A DNA stretch of 64,000 nt from Paenibacillus sp. Soil787 (GCF_001429545.1 NZ_LMSP01000001.1:1015754-1079753); one strand, 5' to 3'; shown: positions 1 through 9,243, counted from the first letter of the stretch. Numbers and translations are program-made. The notes: generated from the letters alone by a model not told the origin.

Positions 1-3000
1 CTTTAAGCGTATGAACCATTCTGCGTGCAGTCGCATTCTCCTGTTTGATGATAAATGGGAGGAGTTGCTCTGAGAAGTTACGGTAATCCTGCTTAAATTT
101 CTCCATCATATATTGAAAAATGTGTATTTTGTGATCGATATTTCGCATGATTTGCGTGGTGTCTGCACCCTCGATTTCAAATAACCAACTCGGATTTAGC
201 CACTTCTCCAGCATATCGGAAAGCTGCTTTTCATCTACTGGCTTAATCAGGATGTCATTCAGCCCAAGCTTAATAATATCCGGCCGGTCCTGCATCATGA
301 CATCTGCTGTAAGGGCAATGATCGGGATCTTATTCATCCCTTTGAGCTTCCTCAGCCGATGTGTTGCCTCATAACCATCCATCTCAGGCATATGAATATC
401 CATTAGAATAAGCTTCCATTCCTGCTGATCAACAAGTTCCAGAACTTCATAGCCATTCTGCGCGATAACCGCTTGGTAACCTAATTGTTCAAGAAGTCCA
501 ATAATCACCAATTGATTAATTTCATGATCTTCCGCAACTAAAATGCTACCTTTGGACATGGAGGACAACGAGTTGCTTTCTTCAATGGCATTGTTAGCAG
601 TGGCTTGAAATGCCTCCAGTCTACGTTGATTCAAAGCATGTAAACTTTTCTGCAACGTCAGCCTGCTGACGGGCTTAACAATAATTGCATCCGCTTTCAG
701 TTCCGATGGCAATTCGAACATTTCATCTCTGCCTTCAAGTGTTGTAAACGCAATCACTCTCGTCTGTGTGCGATCTATCGCATCTACGACACGGCGCCAA
801 GTGGCAGGATGCTGCATTTGATCCATTTGCATATCTAGGAATAAATAGTCTTTTGCAGAATTTGTCTTGCTATCATGTTCCAAAGAAGCAAATAAATCAG
901 ATAAAGATGTAACTGTATCCACGTGATATTGAAAGGAACCAAGGAGCTCCGATATATGCTGCGCTACAACTGGATGATCTTCAGATAAGAGCACACGGTT
1001 ATTCCCCTGCGGCAGCCCAGCGTGCTTGTGCAGGCTTTTCGTCTCTTCCCTTACATCCCCCTTTGTGCCAAACATCAGGCTAAAATAAAAGCGGCTGCCT
1101 TCCCCAAGGACTGTATCCACCTGCAAAACACCCCCCATAGAATGCACCAAATGCTGACAAATGACAAGTCCTAACCCGGTACCGCCATACCTGCGGCTTA
1201 TGGATGTATCTGCTTGCGAGAACGGTACGAATAGCTGCGATAGCTGCTCCTTGGAAATGCCAATTCCAGAGTCTTCCATCGCAAACGAAACAACGACCCC
1301 TTCGTCCACATATCTCTCGACCCGAACTTTCAATCGGATATAGCCTTGCTTGGTAAATTTAATCGCATTATTAGATAAATTAATGAGTACTTGTTCGAGA
1401 CGGAAGGAATCCCCGCTAACGATATCCGGTAAATCTGCTGGAGTATCCAGCATGATCTCGACTCGCTTCTTGCCTATAGATACGCTGACTAGATCGGCAA
1501 CCTTTTGAAGTGATAGTTCTAGTGAGAAATCCACCATCTCTAAGGTCATTTTACCCGCTTCAATTTTGGAGAAATCAAGAATATCGTTAATCGTCGTAAG
1601 CAGGACATTCGAGGAACACTCAATTTTGTCCAAATATTCTTTTTGAATCGTCGTCAATTCTGTTCGTTGTAAGAGTAAAGAAAGTCCAATAATACCGTTA
1701 AGGGGAGTGCGTATTTCATGACTCATCCTAGCAAGAAACTTACTCTTCGCCCTGTTGGACTCATCCGCTTCTTCCCGCTTCTTCAAGTCGGTTATATCGT
1801 GTACCGTACCGGTGACCCCGGTGATTTCTGTTTTATCCTCATTGAATAAAGGGGACAAGGTGACGTTATACGCATGCTGATTGCCATCCGGAAGCAGGAA
1901 ATGGATTGCAAATTGCTGCGTTTTCCGCATCTCAATCGTTTGTTCGAATGTCCGCTGCCACTTCTTGGTGTCATCCATCTGGACCAGATCCGTTAATTGC
2001 TGTCCTCTTACTTGCTCAGGCTCTAGGTGAAAGGTCTGGTACATTTTGTAGTTCGTAGAGGAGATGCTTCCGTCCAGTCGAAATTTGAAAATAAAGTCCT
2101 CCGAATTTTCCACCAATGTCCGATATTGCTCATCTCTGACTCTCGCTTTGATTTGCGCTGCACGGTGCTCGGTCACATCCACGGCAGATCCAATCACTTC
2201 ATTGACGGAACCATATTTATAAATGGGTTGTAGGTTAACAAGGATCGTAGAGCCGCTGCAATCATATTCATACGAGACTCGTTCACCCTGCCAAGCTTTA
2301 TCATAATGCTGCTTTAGGAATTGTTTAAACTCCTCACTTAATACATGGATTTCGTCCAATTTATTGCCGATGAATAGACTCGGTCTCAGACCAAGATGAT
2401 AGACCAGCTGTCCTTCAAATAAGATGTAAACGTATTGATCTCGGTGTTTATGGAATTTGAACGTGAATCCTGCCTGAAATCTCAGCATATTGATCAGTTC
2501 CTGCTCCACTTGATAGATCTGTTGTTTATACTCACGAGCCCGGAGTAAATATCGCAGAAAACAAGCAACAAGAAATAAACAAAGCAGCTGAATGAAAATA
2601 TATCTATAAAAGACATCAAACGGTGTTCGATAAACAAACCACATCATCGTATAATAGGACGGATAGAAAATTGCCCCTCCATATATCCATTTAAGCCAAT
2701 ACGAACGCATTCTAGCAAATATCATACTAGTCCCTGTGACAGCGATCATCCCAAATACCAGCTGAGGAATTTCTATGTGACCTTCAAAAATGTAACGCCC
2801 TATCCATAAGCAAACATATGTAATACTTAAGGAGAGGAATCCTCCTAGATAAATTGAAAGCAGTAGGGCTATTCCGCGAAAGTTAAAAATAACGTGATCA
2901 TCAACAGGGATACTGAAGTGTAAGAGGACAAAAACCAACATGCCATATGAAAGCCCAATAAAAACCTTATAGAGCCAAGCAGGCTTCTCATTCAGTTTCA

Positions 3001-3085
3001 TCGTGATGGAAAGCTGTTCCACAAATAATACAAAAATCGTTATAATAGCAAAATTGGTAATCAAGGAGTGAAGCAGAGTACTCAC
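1..3085 (-). CDS. Hybrid sensor histidine kinase (5TM-PAS-PAS-HisKA-HATPase-REC-REC-Hpt), 3' end outside window
   Basis: Translation of the minus strand gives, in order: a hydrophobic N-terminal block of several membrane segments (LytS/5TMR-like), two PAS-type regions, a HisKA H-box (MSHEIRTPLNGIIGL, near 1700), an ATPase domain with N-box (LINLSNNAIKFT) and G-boxes (DSGIGIS, YGGTGLGL), a first receiver (LFLDMQMDQM), a second, better conserved receiver (LILMDIHMPEMDGYEA, then a KP lysine), and the start of an Hpt domain whose MVHTLK phospho-histidine motif lies exactly at the window edge. It would autophosphorylate and relay phosphate to the Hpt and then to a separate regulator. I chose the GTG at 3083-3085, preceded by GAGG, because the first membrane segment begins there. 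It lies 35 bp downstream of the REC-EAL gene, so the two are probably co-transcribed. The signal sensed is unknown. Confidence 0.88.
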   Translation of the reverse strand, partial: MSTLLHSLITNFAIITIFVLFVEQLSITMKLNEKPAWLYKVFIGLSYGMLVFVLLHFSIPVDDHVIFNFRGIALLLSIYLGGFLSLSITYVCLWIGRYIFEGHIEIPQLVFGMIAVTGTSMIFARMRSYWLKWIYGGAIFYPSYYTMMWFVYRTPFDVFYRYIFIQLLCLFLVACFLRYLLRAREYKQQIYQVEQELINMLRFQAGFTFKFHKHRDQYVYILFEGQLVYHLGLRPSLFIGNKLDEIHVLSEEFKQFLKQHYDKAWQGERVSYEYDCSGSTILVNLQPIYKYGSVNEVIGSAVDVTEHRAAQIKARVRDEQYRTLVENSEDFIFKFRLDGSISSTNYKMYQTFHLEPEQVRGQQLTDLVQMDDTKKWQRTFEQTIEMRKTQQFAIHFLLPDGNQHAYNVTLSPLFNEDKTEITGVTGTVHDITDLKKREEADESNRAKSKFLARMSHEIRTPLNGIIGLSLLLQRTELTTIQKEYLDKIECSSNVLLTTINDILDFSKIEAGKMTLEMVDFSLELSLQKVADLVSVSIGKKRVEIMLDTPADLPDIVSGDSFRLEQVLINLSNNAIKFTKQGYIRLKVRVERYVDEGVVVSFAMEDSGIGISKEQLSQLFVPFSQADTSISRRYGGTGLGLVICQHLVHSMGGVLQVDTVLGEGSRFYFSLMFGTKGDVREETKSLHKHAGLPQGNNRVLLSEDHPVVAQHISELLGSFQYHVDTVTSLSDLFASLEHDSKTNSAKDYLFLDMQMDQMQHPATWRRVVDAIDRTQTRVIAFTTLEGRDEMFELPSELKADAIIVKPVSRLTLQKSLHALNQRRLEAFQATANNAIEESNSLSSMSKGSILVAEDHEINQLVIIGLLEQLGYQAVIAQNGYEVLELVDQQEWKLILMDIHMPEMDGYEATHRLRKLKGMNKIPIIALTADVMMQDRPDIIKLGLNDILIKPVDEKQLSDMLEKWLNPSWLFEIEGADTTQIMRNIDHKIHIFQYMMEKFKQDYRNFSEQLLPFIIKQENATARRMVHTLK

Positions 3086-3120
3086 CAGCCTCTATCGACT
3101 TAGAATGCAGGATAATCACG

Positions 3121-4404
3121 TTATCCTGTTTGTTTGGTTTCTAGATGCAGCATTTCCTCTATACGCTTCGCCTTGACCGGCTGGCTGAAATAATAGCCTT
3201 GGACCAGCCTGCAGCCGCACTCCCGCAGTACTTGAAGCTCCTCCTCTGTCTCTACCCCTTCCGCTACAACGAGAAGATTCAAATTTCTAGCCATCGTGAC
3301 CATCGTGTTTACGATTACCGCATTCACTTGGCTTTGTATCAATCCCTTAATAAAAGATTGGTCAATTTTTAATTTATCAATGGGAAAATCTCTGAGATAC
3401 CCGAGTGAGCTGTACCCGGTTCCAAAATCATCCATCGCGACGCGAACACCCAGCTTCTTCAACTGACGAAGCGCGTCTGCGGCCAGCTCAACTTGCATAC
3501 TCATACTTTCAGTAATTTCGAGCTCCAAGTACTTGGGCTGGAGGCCTGTTTTCTCCAAAATAGTCTGAATCATCCGGCTAAGTCGGCTATCATTGAACTG
3601 TCGTCTAGACAGATTAACTGCAACGAACACTTTGGACAGGCCAGCTTCCTGCCACCGCTTATTCTGCATGCAGGCTTCCTTCAGTACCCATTCCCCTATT
3701 TCATGAATAAGACTGCTTTCCTCGGCTATAGGGATAAAATCAGAAGGAGGCACCTGACCCAAAGTAGGATTATACCAACGAATCAGGCTCTCTAGCCCTA
3801 CAATTCGATTCGAATATACATCAACTACTGGTTGATAAACAAGATGAAATTCATGATTATCAATCGCTCTTCGCAAGTGAAACTCGATGTCCATGCGCCT
3901 TTGGAACTGATCTTGTCTATGTGGCTGAGGGGCAGAAAGTACTGTTTCTGCAATTCCTGTTGCATAGAAGTGAGAGTCATAGATGCCTTGAATCCCGTTC
4001 TGAATGGTCATTTTGCATCGTTCCAGAAAATAGGAGGTCACAATTTTATTTTTCAATTCCTGAGATAGCATTTCTTTATGAAAATAATCTGCCGCACCTA
4101 GCCGCATCGCTTGAATGGTCTTCATAGAACCTTCGGGTGTATGCGTACTAAGTACTACAACAGGAATAGGATTATGATTCATAATAAGATGAAGCGCAAG
4201 ATGACCATCTGAGTTATCCATATCTAAATCAATGATGACCAAATCAGGTTTACTAGCCAAGATGCAATCAAGTACGGTATTTCCATGCTTCGCCATACCT
4301 GTCATTACGAACTGTGTATCCTTCTCGATTAAGGCCTCAACTTCTGATATTAATTCACTTGATTCACTTAAGATTAGAACACCATACCCGTCCAAAAGAC
4401 CCAT
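3121..4404 (-). CDS. Response regulator with EAL domain (c-di-GMP phosphodiesterase)
   Basis: A 427-residue protein with a receiver domain (residues 1-130; phospho-acceptor region LVIIDLDMDNSDG) and an EAL domain (about 170-420) that hydrolyses cyclic di-GMP to pGpG. Catalytic motifs are visible: NLSRRQF, LEITES, AMDDFGTGYSSLGYL, KLKIDQSFI, AEGVET and QGYYFSQP. The signature EAL itself reads ESL (GLESLIRW), so the metal-binding glutamate is kept but the alanine is serine. All other metal and general-base residues look present, so I expect an active enzyme. It lies upstream of the hybrid kinase on the same strand, and the kinase may phosphorylate it (inference). Start ATG has AAGGTGG upstream. 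The 4405-4676 gap separates it from a divergent regulator and must hold promoters for both; I could not place them. Confidence 0.9.
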   Translation of the reverse strand: MGLLDGYGVLILSESSELISEVEALIEKDTQFVMTGMAKHGNTVLDCILASKPDLVIIDLDMDNSDGHLALHLIMNHNPIPVVVLSTHTPEGSMKTIQAMRLGAADYFHKEMLSQELKNKIVTSYFLERCKMTIQNGIQGIYDSHFYATGIAETVLSAPQPHRQDQFQRRMDIEFHLRRAIDNHEFHLVYQPVVDVYSNRIVGLESLIRWYNPTLGQVPPSDFIPIAEESSLIHEIGEWVLKEACMQNKRWQEAGLSKVFVAVNLSRRQFNDSRLSRMIQTILEKTGLQPKYLELEITESMSMQVELAADALRQLKKLGVRVAMDDFGTGYSSLGYLRDFPIDKLKIDQSFIKGLIQSQVNAVIVNTMVTMARNLNLLVVAEGVETEEELQVLRECGCRLVQGYYFSQPVKAKRIEEMLHLETKQTG

Positions 4405-4676
4405 TTCCCCACCACCTTTACAAGCAATAAATACGCATTATCTCTATTATACTTTCCACTTATTAGGTTACTTACATAAATGGTACGAATTCCTCCTACT
4501 AATTTCGCTAATAATTTACTAACAATTTCTCTTAAAATGTCAATGATAGCGGTTTACTCTTAAATTTCGACACCGTATAATAGAATTAATGAGTAAATTG
4601 TTAGGACGTGCATTCCCTCTGTTCATTTCACGAATTTTTGAATTGGAAAATTTAGCTTAGTTTGGGGGAGTTTCTA

Positions 4677-5381
4677 ATGGACAGAGTTCTACTAATTGAG
4701 GACGATGATATTATCGGTGAAATGATCTGTATGTATCTGAAAGAGGAAGAGTTCCTAGTCCTAAGGTCCCACAACGGCCAGGAAGGCCTTGCAGCATTGC
4801 ATGAATTCGAACCGGATCTCATTCTTCTCGATCTCAATCTTCCTGATTTTGAAGGAATTGAGCTGTGTACTTCCCTCCGGAACTTAACTCCTGTGCCTAT
4901 TATTATCATTTCATCCGACTCCAGAGTGAGCGAAAAGATTGAAGCATTCACAGTGGGTGCAGACGATTACATATGCAAACCATTCAGCATGCATGAGATG
5001 AAAGCCAGAATACAAGCACTCTTACGTCGTTTCAAATTAGGACACCCTACCGAGACGACAAAACTTCAGGTAGAGCATGAAGTTACCGTACCAGCCACGG
5101 ATTTAAACATTAATTTGGAAAAAAGAACGCTCTGCGTCCGAGGCGAATCCATCGAAATGACGTTCTCGGAATTCGAGCTTATCCGGCTGCTGTACGAGCA
5201 TCCCGAACGCGTTTACCGCAGAGAAGATCTCATAAATGCACTTCGTGGTTTCGATTCCTACATAAACGACCGTGCCATTGACGTTCATATTACGAATTTG
5301 CGCAGAAAAATTGAAGTCAATCCCAAAGAACCGAAATACATAAAAACCGTGTGGGGCGTAGGCTATAAATTTGTCATGTGA
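4677..5381 (+). CDS. OmpR/PhoB-family response regulator
   Basis: A receiver domain (VLLIEDDDIIGEM, LILLDLNLPDFEG, lysine in CKPF) followed by a winged-helix DNA-binding domain (EMTFSEFELIRLL, then RAIDVHITNLRRKIE and TVWGVGYKF). The reading frame is open from a TTG at 4662, but the GGGGGAG ribosome binding site at 4664-4670 sits inside that extension and is correctly spaced for ATG 4677, giving 234 residues. No histidine kinase lies beside it on the same strand, so it is an orphan here. The divergent hybrid kinase/EAL pair is the nearest signalling gene set and may be functionally linked (inference). The target genes are unknown. Confidence 0.92.
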   Translation: MDRVLLIEDDDIIGEMICMYLKEEEFLVLRSHNGQEGLAALHEFEPDLILLDLNLPDFEGIELCTSLRNLTPVPIIIISSDSRVSEKIEAFTVGADDYICKPFSMHEMKARIQALLRRFKLGHPTETTKLQVEHEVTVPATDLNINLEKRTLCVRGESIEMTFSEFELIRLLYEHPERVYRREDLINALRGFDSYINDRAIDVHITNLRRKIEVNPKEPKYIKTVWGVGYKFVM

Positions 5382-5385
5382 AAAT

Positions 5386-5430
5386 GGGCTGTTCCAAAAG
5401 GTCAATTAGACCTTGAGGGCAGCCCTTTAT
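5386..5430 (+). terminator. Intrinsic terminator after the OmpR-type regulator
   Basis: GGGCTG at 5386-5391 pairs with CAGCCC at 5420-5425, with an inner AAGGTC/GACCTT stem, followed by a T-rich tract. It begins 5 bp after the stop codon. Confidence 0.8.
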
Positions 5431-5575
5431 TTATTTGTCGTAGATGGGAAAGCTAGCCACTGAGAGAGATAAGAGTCTTTGGGGGCTCTTATTTGTCGTT
5501 GATAGGGCGGAATAGATAGCTACTTGGAGGAATAAGAGCCTTTGGGGGCTTCTATTTGCGTGGAAAGTGGCTATT
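5431..5575. repeat. Imperfect tandem repeat, about 58-62 bp period
   Basis: Units start at 5431, 5489 and (partial) 5551. Each opens with TTATTTGTCG or a near copy and carries an AAGAGnC-TTTGGGGG-CTCTT-like small hairpin. The first two units are complete. The rest of 5576-5860 has no gene or structure that I recognise. Confidence 0.7.
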
Positions 5576-5861
5576 AATTGTTCAACGCCACGAATCGGGG
5601 GGGGCATTCAAACAGTATCCTCAAGTGAGTATATCGACGGATTCCAATTTAGAACCCCTCTCAGCAGATTAAGTTCTGGGCTTAACTTGCTTCGCCTCAA
5701 CCTTCGCAAATAACTTCTTTCAAGAGTTTCAACTTAAGCTGCAAATCCTTGCATCTATACCCCTACTCGTTCTGACTTCATTCTGTATGTGTCGTAAAAA
5801 AATGCAATTTGTTGAAACTAGATCTTAATACAATCTTTTACTAATTTTTAGCAAAAATTGG

Positions 5862-5891
5862 TTGACATAGAAATCATTAATCCTTTAGTAT
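5862..5891 (+). promoter_or_regulatory. Sigma-A promoter of the Ppx/GppA-like gene
   Basis: TTGACA at 5862-5867, an 18 bp spacer, and TAGTAT at 5886-5891, about 60 bp before the start codon at 5951. Confidence 0.6.
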
Positions 5892-5950
5892 TGGATTTCT
5901 GAGACCACGCTAGGGGATAACCAAACTATGGAACAAATGGGTGAGATCTT

Positions 5951-6781
5951 ATGCACAGTAATAAATTAATTTTGGATTTGGGAAGTCATAGTGCCAAAGT
6001 GTTCAGGAAATCAAACGATCATATTGAGCAAGTGGATGTTCTAACCTGGGAGCTTCTGGAGAGCGGGGTGGACCTGCCGTCTATTGAAGGTACTTTAAAG
6101 TCTTTGCTTTCTACGCAATGCTCCTTTATCGACGGCCTCGGCCAAGGAGACATCGAAGCTATTGGTACAGAAGCGATGCGAAGATCACCACATTTGTCCG
6201 AACATATGCAGGAAGTTTGCAAGAATTTGAGGATTGCTTATAGAACCATTAGCCAAAAAGAGGAGGCTGACTTGCTGAAGAAAGCGATAGCCGAATCGGA
6301 TATCCCCAGTGACCTTGATGTGATTAATGCCGGGGGAGGCAGCATCCAAATTATCACGAGTGAAAGCGAAGCTCCTTATCTGATTCCATTCGGCATCTCG
6401 GATCTTAACCAACAATTCAACTTACTTGGACCTCCTGATCAAAGACAGATTGCAACTTGTATCAAATGGCTCTCCTGCCGATTACCGGCTTCCTTAGAGC
6501 AGTTTGCCTATACGGGCGGTGAGAAAACGTATTTGCGTCATTTCCAGATCGAGCTTGAGGATGATCTGTACTGCCATAGAAGTGATTTCACCCTACTAAC
6601 CAGACAATTGGCAGCTCAGGACCTCCAAACCCTAGAAGCTAACTCTCCCTTCGATCCCAAATGGATGCGCGGGGCCATTGCCTCTAATTGTGTCGTTCTT
6701 GCTGGTTTAATCAAATCAGGCGCTACGAAATTCATGCCATCGGATCTCAATGTCGCTCATGGATTTATCAGACAGTTATAA
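5951..6781 (+). CDS. Divergent Ppx/GppA-like phosphatase (ASKHA fold)
   Basis: A 276-residue protein resembling the first two domains of exopolyphosphatase/pppGpp phosphatase. The phosphate-1 loop appears as LDLGSHSAKVF (family: DIGSNS), IGTEAMRRS takes the place of the usual ATSAxR segment, and VINAGGGSIQI matches the family DIGGGSTE loop. The aspartate and glutamate of that second loop are replaced by asparagine and glutamine, which may weaken catalysis. It is short (the family usually has 300-500 residues) and has no C-terminal HD domain. Start ATG 5951 is preceded by GGGTGAG. It could hydrolyse or merely bind polyphosphate or (p)ppGpp. It appears to be a single-gene unit. Confidence 0.65.
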   Translation: MHSNKLILDLGSHSAKVFRKSNDHIEQVDVLTWELLESGVDLPSIEGTLKSLLSTQCSFIDGLGQGDIEAIGTEAMRRSPHLSEHMQEVCKNLRIAYRTISQKEEADLLKKAIAESDIPSDLDVINAGGGSIQIITSESEAPYLIPFGISDLNQQFNLLGPPDQRQIATCIKWLSCRLPASLEQFAYTGGEKTYLRHFQIELEDDLYCHRSDFTLLTRQLAAQDLQTLEANSPFDPKWMRGAIASNCVVLAGLIKSGATKFMPSDLNVAHGFIRQL

Positions 6782-6858
6782 ATATTCCCACTTTTGCAGC
6801 AGTCATATATAATCATTAGAGAACATTATACGCAAATAGATAAGGTGGGTTTACTCGC

Positions 6859-7851
6859 ATGACGAAGATAATGAATGCCGTTATGATCAAGGAGTATGGA
6901 GGGATTTCAGGTATTGAATTTGGCGAGACTGCCATTCCGGACATAAACAGCGGTGAGGTGCTGATTAAAGTACATGCTGCCTCCATTAATCCCGCCGACT
7001 TATTATTTCTGCACGGTAATTATGGGATACAACGTGAACTGCCTTCGGTTGGCGGCATGGAAGGATGCGGAACCGTCATCGCAACAGGCAGCAGCCTTGT
7101 CGCACGTATGTTAAAAGGGAAGCGTGTCGCCTTCGTATCCGAAGTTTACGGCTCTTGGGCGCCCTACACCAAGGCGAGTGCTATGACCTGCATGGTGCTG
7201 CCTGATCATGTATCCGATGAGCAGGGTGCTGTCTTCTTCGTCAATCCGGCGAGTGCCATGGCCATGGTAAAGATAGCGAAGCAGCATAAATCCAAAGCCA
7301 TCGTTCAAACTGCCGGTGCAAGTGCACTTGGCAGAATTCTTGTGAAACTCGGCCTAGAGCATGGCATTCCTGTGATCAGTGTTGTTCGCAAGGAAGAACA
7401 AGAACTGCTGCTGAGAGAAATAGGCGGACAACATATCGTTAACAGCAGCTCAGATACCTTCGAGAAGGACTTAAAGATGAAGTCCCATGAACTAGGAGCT
7501 ACCGTGTGCTTTGATGCCGTAGGAGGCGACTTAACGGGCCTCGTACTGTCGGCGCTCCCTGATGGCGCTACCATTTTCCAATACGGCCTTCTGGGAGGAA
7601 AAACGACAACGATCAACGCCGATGATCTTGTTTTCCGCCGGAAACGTATCGCAGGATTCTGGGCATCCGATTGGGTGAAAACGCAATCTATTTTTGAACT
7701 TCTTGCCCTGCAGGGCTCGATGAAAAAATCAATCGGATCACATATCCAAACCGAGATTAGCCAAAACTTCCCGATGAATCAAACCGTTGATGCCATCAAG
7801 CAGTATACGGCGAATATGACTTCGGGCAAAGTGCTTTTGCTGCCTGTCTAG
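6859..7851 (+). CDS. Quinone oxidoreductase-like medium-chain dehydrogenase
   Basis: A 330-residue MDR superfamily NADPH:quinone/enoyl oxidoreductase-like protein. It has the GroES-like N-terminal half (HAASINPADLLFLHGNYG, VGGMEGCGTVIATG), no zinc-binding cysteines, and a Rossmann half with VQTAGASALGRILVKLG in place of the usual AAAGGVG loop, then VVRKEEQ and CFDAVGGDL. It probably reduces quinones or alpha,beta-unsaturated carbonyls with NADPH; the exact substrate cannot be told. AGGTGGG lies about 10 bp before ATG 6859. A strong terminator follows, so it is monocistronic or co-transcribed only with the Ppx-like gene 77 bp upstream. Confidence 0.85.
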   Translation: MTKIMNAVMIKEYGGISGIEFGETAIPDINSGEVLIKVHAASINPADLLFLHGNYGIQRELPSVGGMEGCGTVIATGSSLVARMLKGKRVAFVSEVYGSWAPYTKASAMTCMVLPDHVSDEQGAVFFVNPASAMAMVKIAKQHKSKAIVQTAGASALGRILVKLGLEHGIPVISVVRKEEQELLLREIGGQHIVNSSSDTFEKDLKMKSHELGATVCFDAVGGDLTGLVLSALPDGATIFQYGLLGGKTTTINADDLVFRRKRIAGFWASDWVKTQSIFELLALQGSMKKSIGSHIQTEISQNFPMNQTVDAIKQYTANMTSGKVLLLPV

Positions 7852-7867
7852 ATATTGGCATATAAAT

Positions 7868-7900
7868 AAGCGCATGCGCCATTTGGGCGGCATGCGCTTA
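7868..7900 (+). terminator. Intrinsic terminator after the oxidoreductase
   Basis: AAGCGCATGC/GCATGCGCTT stem with an extra GCC/GGC pair inside, followed by an AT-rich tail. Confidence 0.8.
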
Positions 7901-7932
7901 ATTTAATATAGTCCAATAATAATTAAAGCCTA

Positions 7933-7961
7933 TTTACAAACCGATGGTCGGTATATATAAT
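7933..7961 (+). promoter_or_regulatory. Promoter with embedded TetR-type operator
   Basis: TTTACA (7933-7938), a 17 bp spacer and a perfect TATAAT (7956-7961). The spacer contains a perfect inverted repeat, ACCGA-TGG-TCGGT, at 7940-7952. A repressor bound there would block RNA polymerase, which fits autoregulation by the TetR protein encoded just downstream. Confidence 0.75.
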
Positions 7962-8016
7962 GTGTATATAGTGATAATCGACACATGAGGTTACAAACGT
8001 ACTCGGAGGGATGACT

Positions 8017-8619
8017 TTGAAGCAAGAGGAACGCAGGCAGCAAACAACGACGCTGCTACTGGATTCAACTAAAGAGCTGATACGGGAAAAAGGATGCCAC
8101 TCAATCACAATGAAAGACATTATGGAGAAATCAGGATTGTCAAAGGGGGCTATCTTCCATTATGTGAAGAGTAAAGACGAAATCTTCGCTTGGGTACTGC
8201 AAGAGCGGCTTGAAGTGAGCAACAATCGATTTATGAACGAAGTGGATCAAGACCACCCCACATTTGATAATCCTATGCAGAAGATCACAGCAAGTTTATC
8301 GGAATTGGAAGATGGTCAGGAGGTAACGAATAAGGTACTGATGTATTTACTTGGAAAAGAGGATCAGCCTCTGGTAGCGGATGTGCTCAAGCAGTATTAT
8401 GAGCGGTCTGTGCACGTATCCAAACAGTGGATAATGACGGGCCAAGAACATGGGGTCATTCCGGAGTCCGTGGATACGGACAAAACAGCGGAGATGTTCG
8501 TTCTGCTCTCACTCGGTTTTCGCTTGCGCTCCTCGATTCCACTGACTGGGACTTCTTTTAATACCCAAGATTATTCATTGTTTATGAGAGATATGTTAAA
8601 AGGCAAATCAAGCCAATAG
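8017..8619 (+). CDS. TetR/AcrR-family transcriptional repressor
   Basis: About 200 residues. The N-terminal helix-turn-helix is clear: GCHSITMKDIMEKSGLSKG followed by AIFHYVKSKDEIF. The C-terminal ligand domain is not recognisable to a specific effector. The ribosome binding site GGAGGG at 8005-8010 abuts an in-frame ATG at 8011 with no spacing, whereas TTG 8017 (protein start MKQEER) has 6 bp spacing, so I prefer TTG. The inverted repeat inside its own promoter is the probable operator. The DoxX gene 20 bp downstream is likely the co-regulated target. It probably senses a small hydrophobic or reactive compound (inference). Confidence 0.9.
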   Translation: MKQEERRQQTTTLLLDSTKELIREKGCHSITMKDIMEKSGLSKGAIFHYVKSKDEIFAWVLQERLEVSNNRFMNEVDQDHPTFDNPMQKITASLSELEDGQEVTNKVLMYLLGKEDQPLVADVLKQYYERSVHVSKQWIMTGQEHGVIPESVDTDKTAEMFVLLSLGFRLRSSIPLTGTSFNTQDYSLFMRDMLKGKSSQ

Positions 8620-8639
8620 ACTTTAATGGAGGGATACTC

Positions 8640-9083
8640 ATGATACCTTTTTATGTGCTTATTGTTTCGTTTACGCTATTTAGGCTCCTAGGTCTGTTCG
8701 GCTGGTCCTATTTCGACAGTTGGCAAACTCCGCTTCAAGGAGCGGTGGCCATCATGCTGCTGGTTACCGCTTCCGCTCACTGGGGTAAAAACCGACAAGA
8801 TCTGATCCGGATGGTTCCTGCCGCATTCCCAAGGCCGAGTTGGTTGATTACCGCCACTGGTGGGCTGGAAATTGCCGGAGCCATCGGCATTCTCCTCCCC
8901 GCTACCTCCCGCGTGGCTTCCATCTGCTTGGCGATTCTGCTGATAGCCATGTTCCCAGCCAATGTAAAGGCAGCCCGGGAACGATTAACCATCGGCGGGA
9001 GACCTACGCCTAAGCTGCTCGCTCGAACGCTGCTGCAGATCGTGTTTCTCGCGGCGGTTCTCTTGGCGGGTAGTGCTAGCTGA
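8640..9083 (+). CDS. DoxX-family membrane protein
   Basis: A 147-residue protein with four predicted membrane helices and DoxX-like features (GGLEIAGAIGILLP in the central helix, then MFPANVKAARE). Members of this family are small integral membrane proteins, some linked to redox stress. GGAGGGA precedes the ATG, and it lies 20 bp behind the tetR gene, so it is almost certainly in the same transcript and repressed by it. This is the first of three DoxX-like genes in the window. The biochemical function is unknown. Confidence 0.8.
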   Translation: MIPFYVLIVSFTLFRLLGLFGWSYFDSWQTPLQGAVAIMLLVTASAHWGKNRQDLIRMVPAAFPRPSWLITATGGLEIAGAIGILLPATSRVASICLAILLIAMFPANVKAARERLTIGGRPTPKLLARTLLQIVFLAAVLLAGSAS

Positions 9084-9089
9084 CCTTCG

Positions 9090-9206
9090 GCCGAGCAACC
9101 CCGCGCATGGTGCGCGATGGTATAGCGTTAGCGATGAAAAACACACTATCTCGCGGCCGCCGCCGAGCAACCCCGCCATAAGGATGAAAATCATCCTTAT
9201 GAGGGG
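9090..9206. repeat. GC-rich spacer with a direct repeat and a long perfect hairpin
   Basis: The 15-mer GCCGAGCAACCCCGC occurs at 9090-9104 and 9162-9176. A perfect 11 bp inverted repeat (CATAAGGATGA/TCATCCTTATG, loop AAA) lies at 9177-9201 and is flanked by CCCC/GGGG. The segment is far richer in GC than its surroundings. It lies between the convergent DoxX and RNase J genes and probably acts as a bidirectional terminator, although no T-run follows. Confidence 0.6.
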
Positions 9207-9243
9207 CCATACCAGCGGGCGGCGCGCGCCACTTCCTTGTTAT

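Noticed and set aside
147-2233. Plus-strand open frames over the hybrid kinase region
   Set aside because: The minus strand encodes a continuous protein with clear kinase, receiver and Hpt motifs; the plus frames have no binding sites and no recognisable domains.
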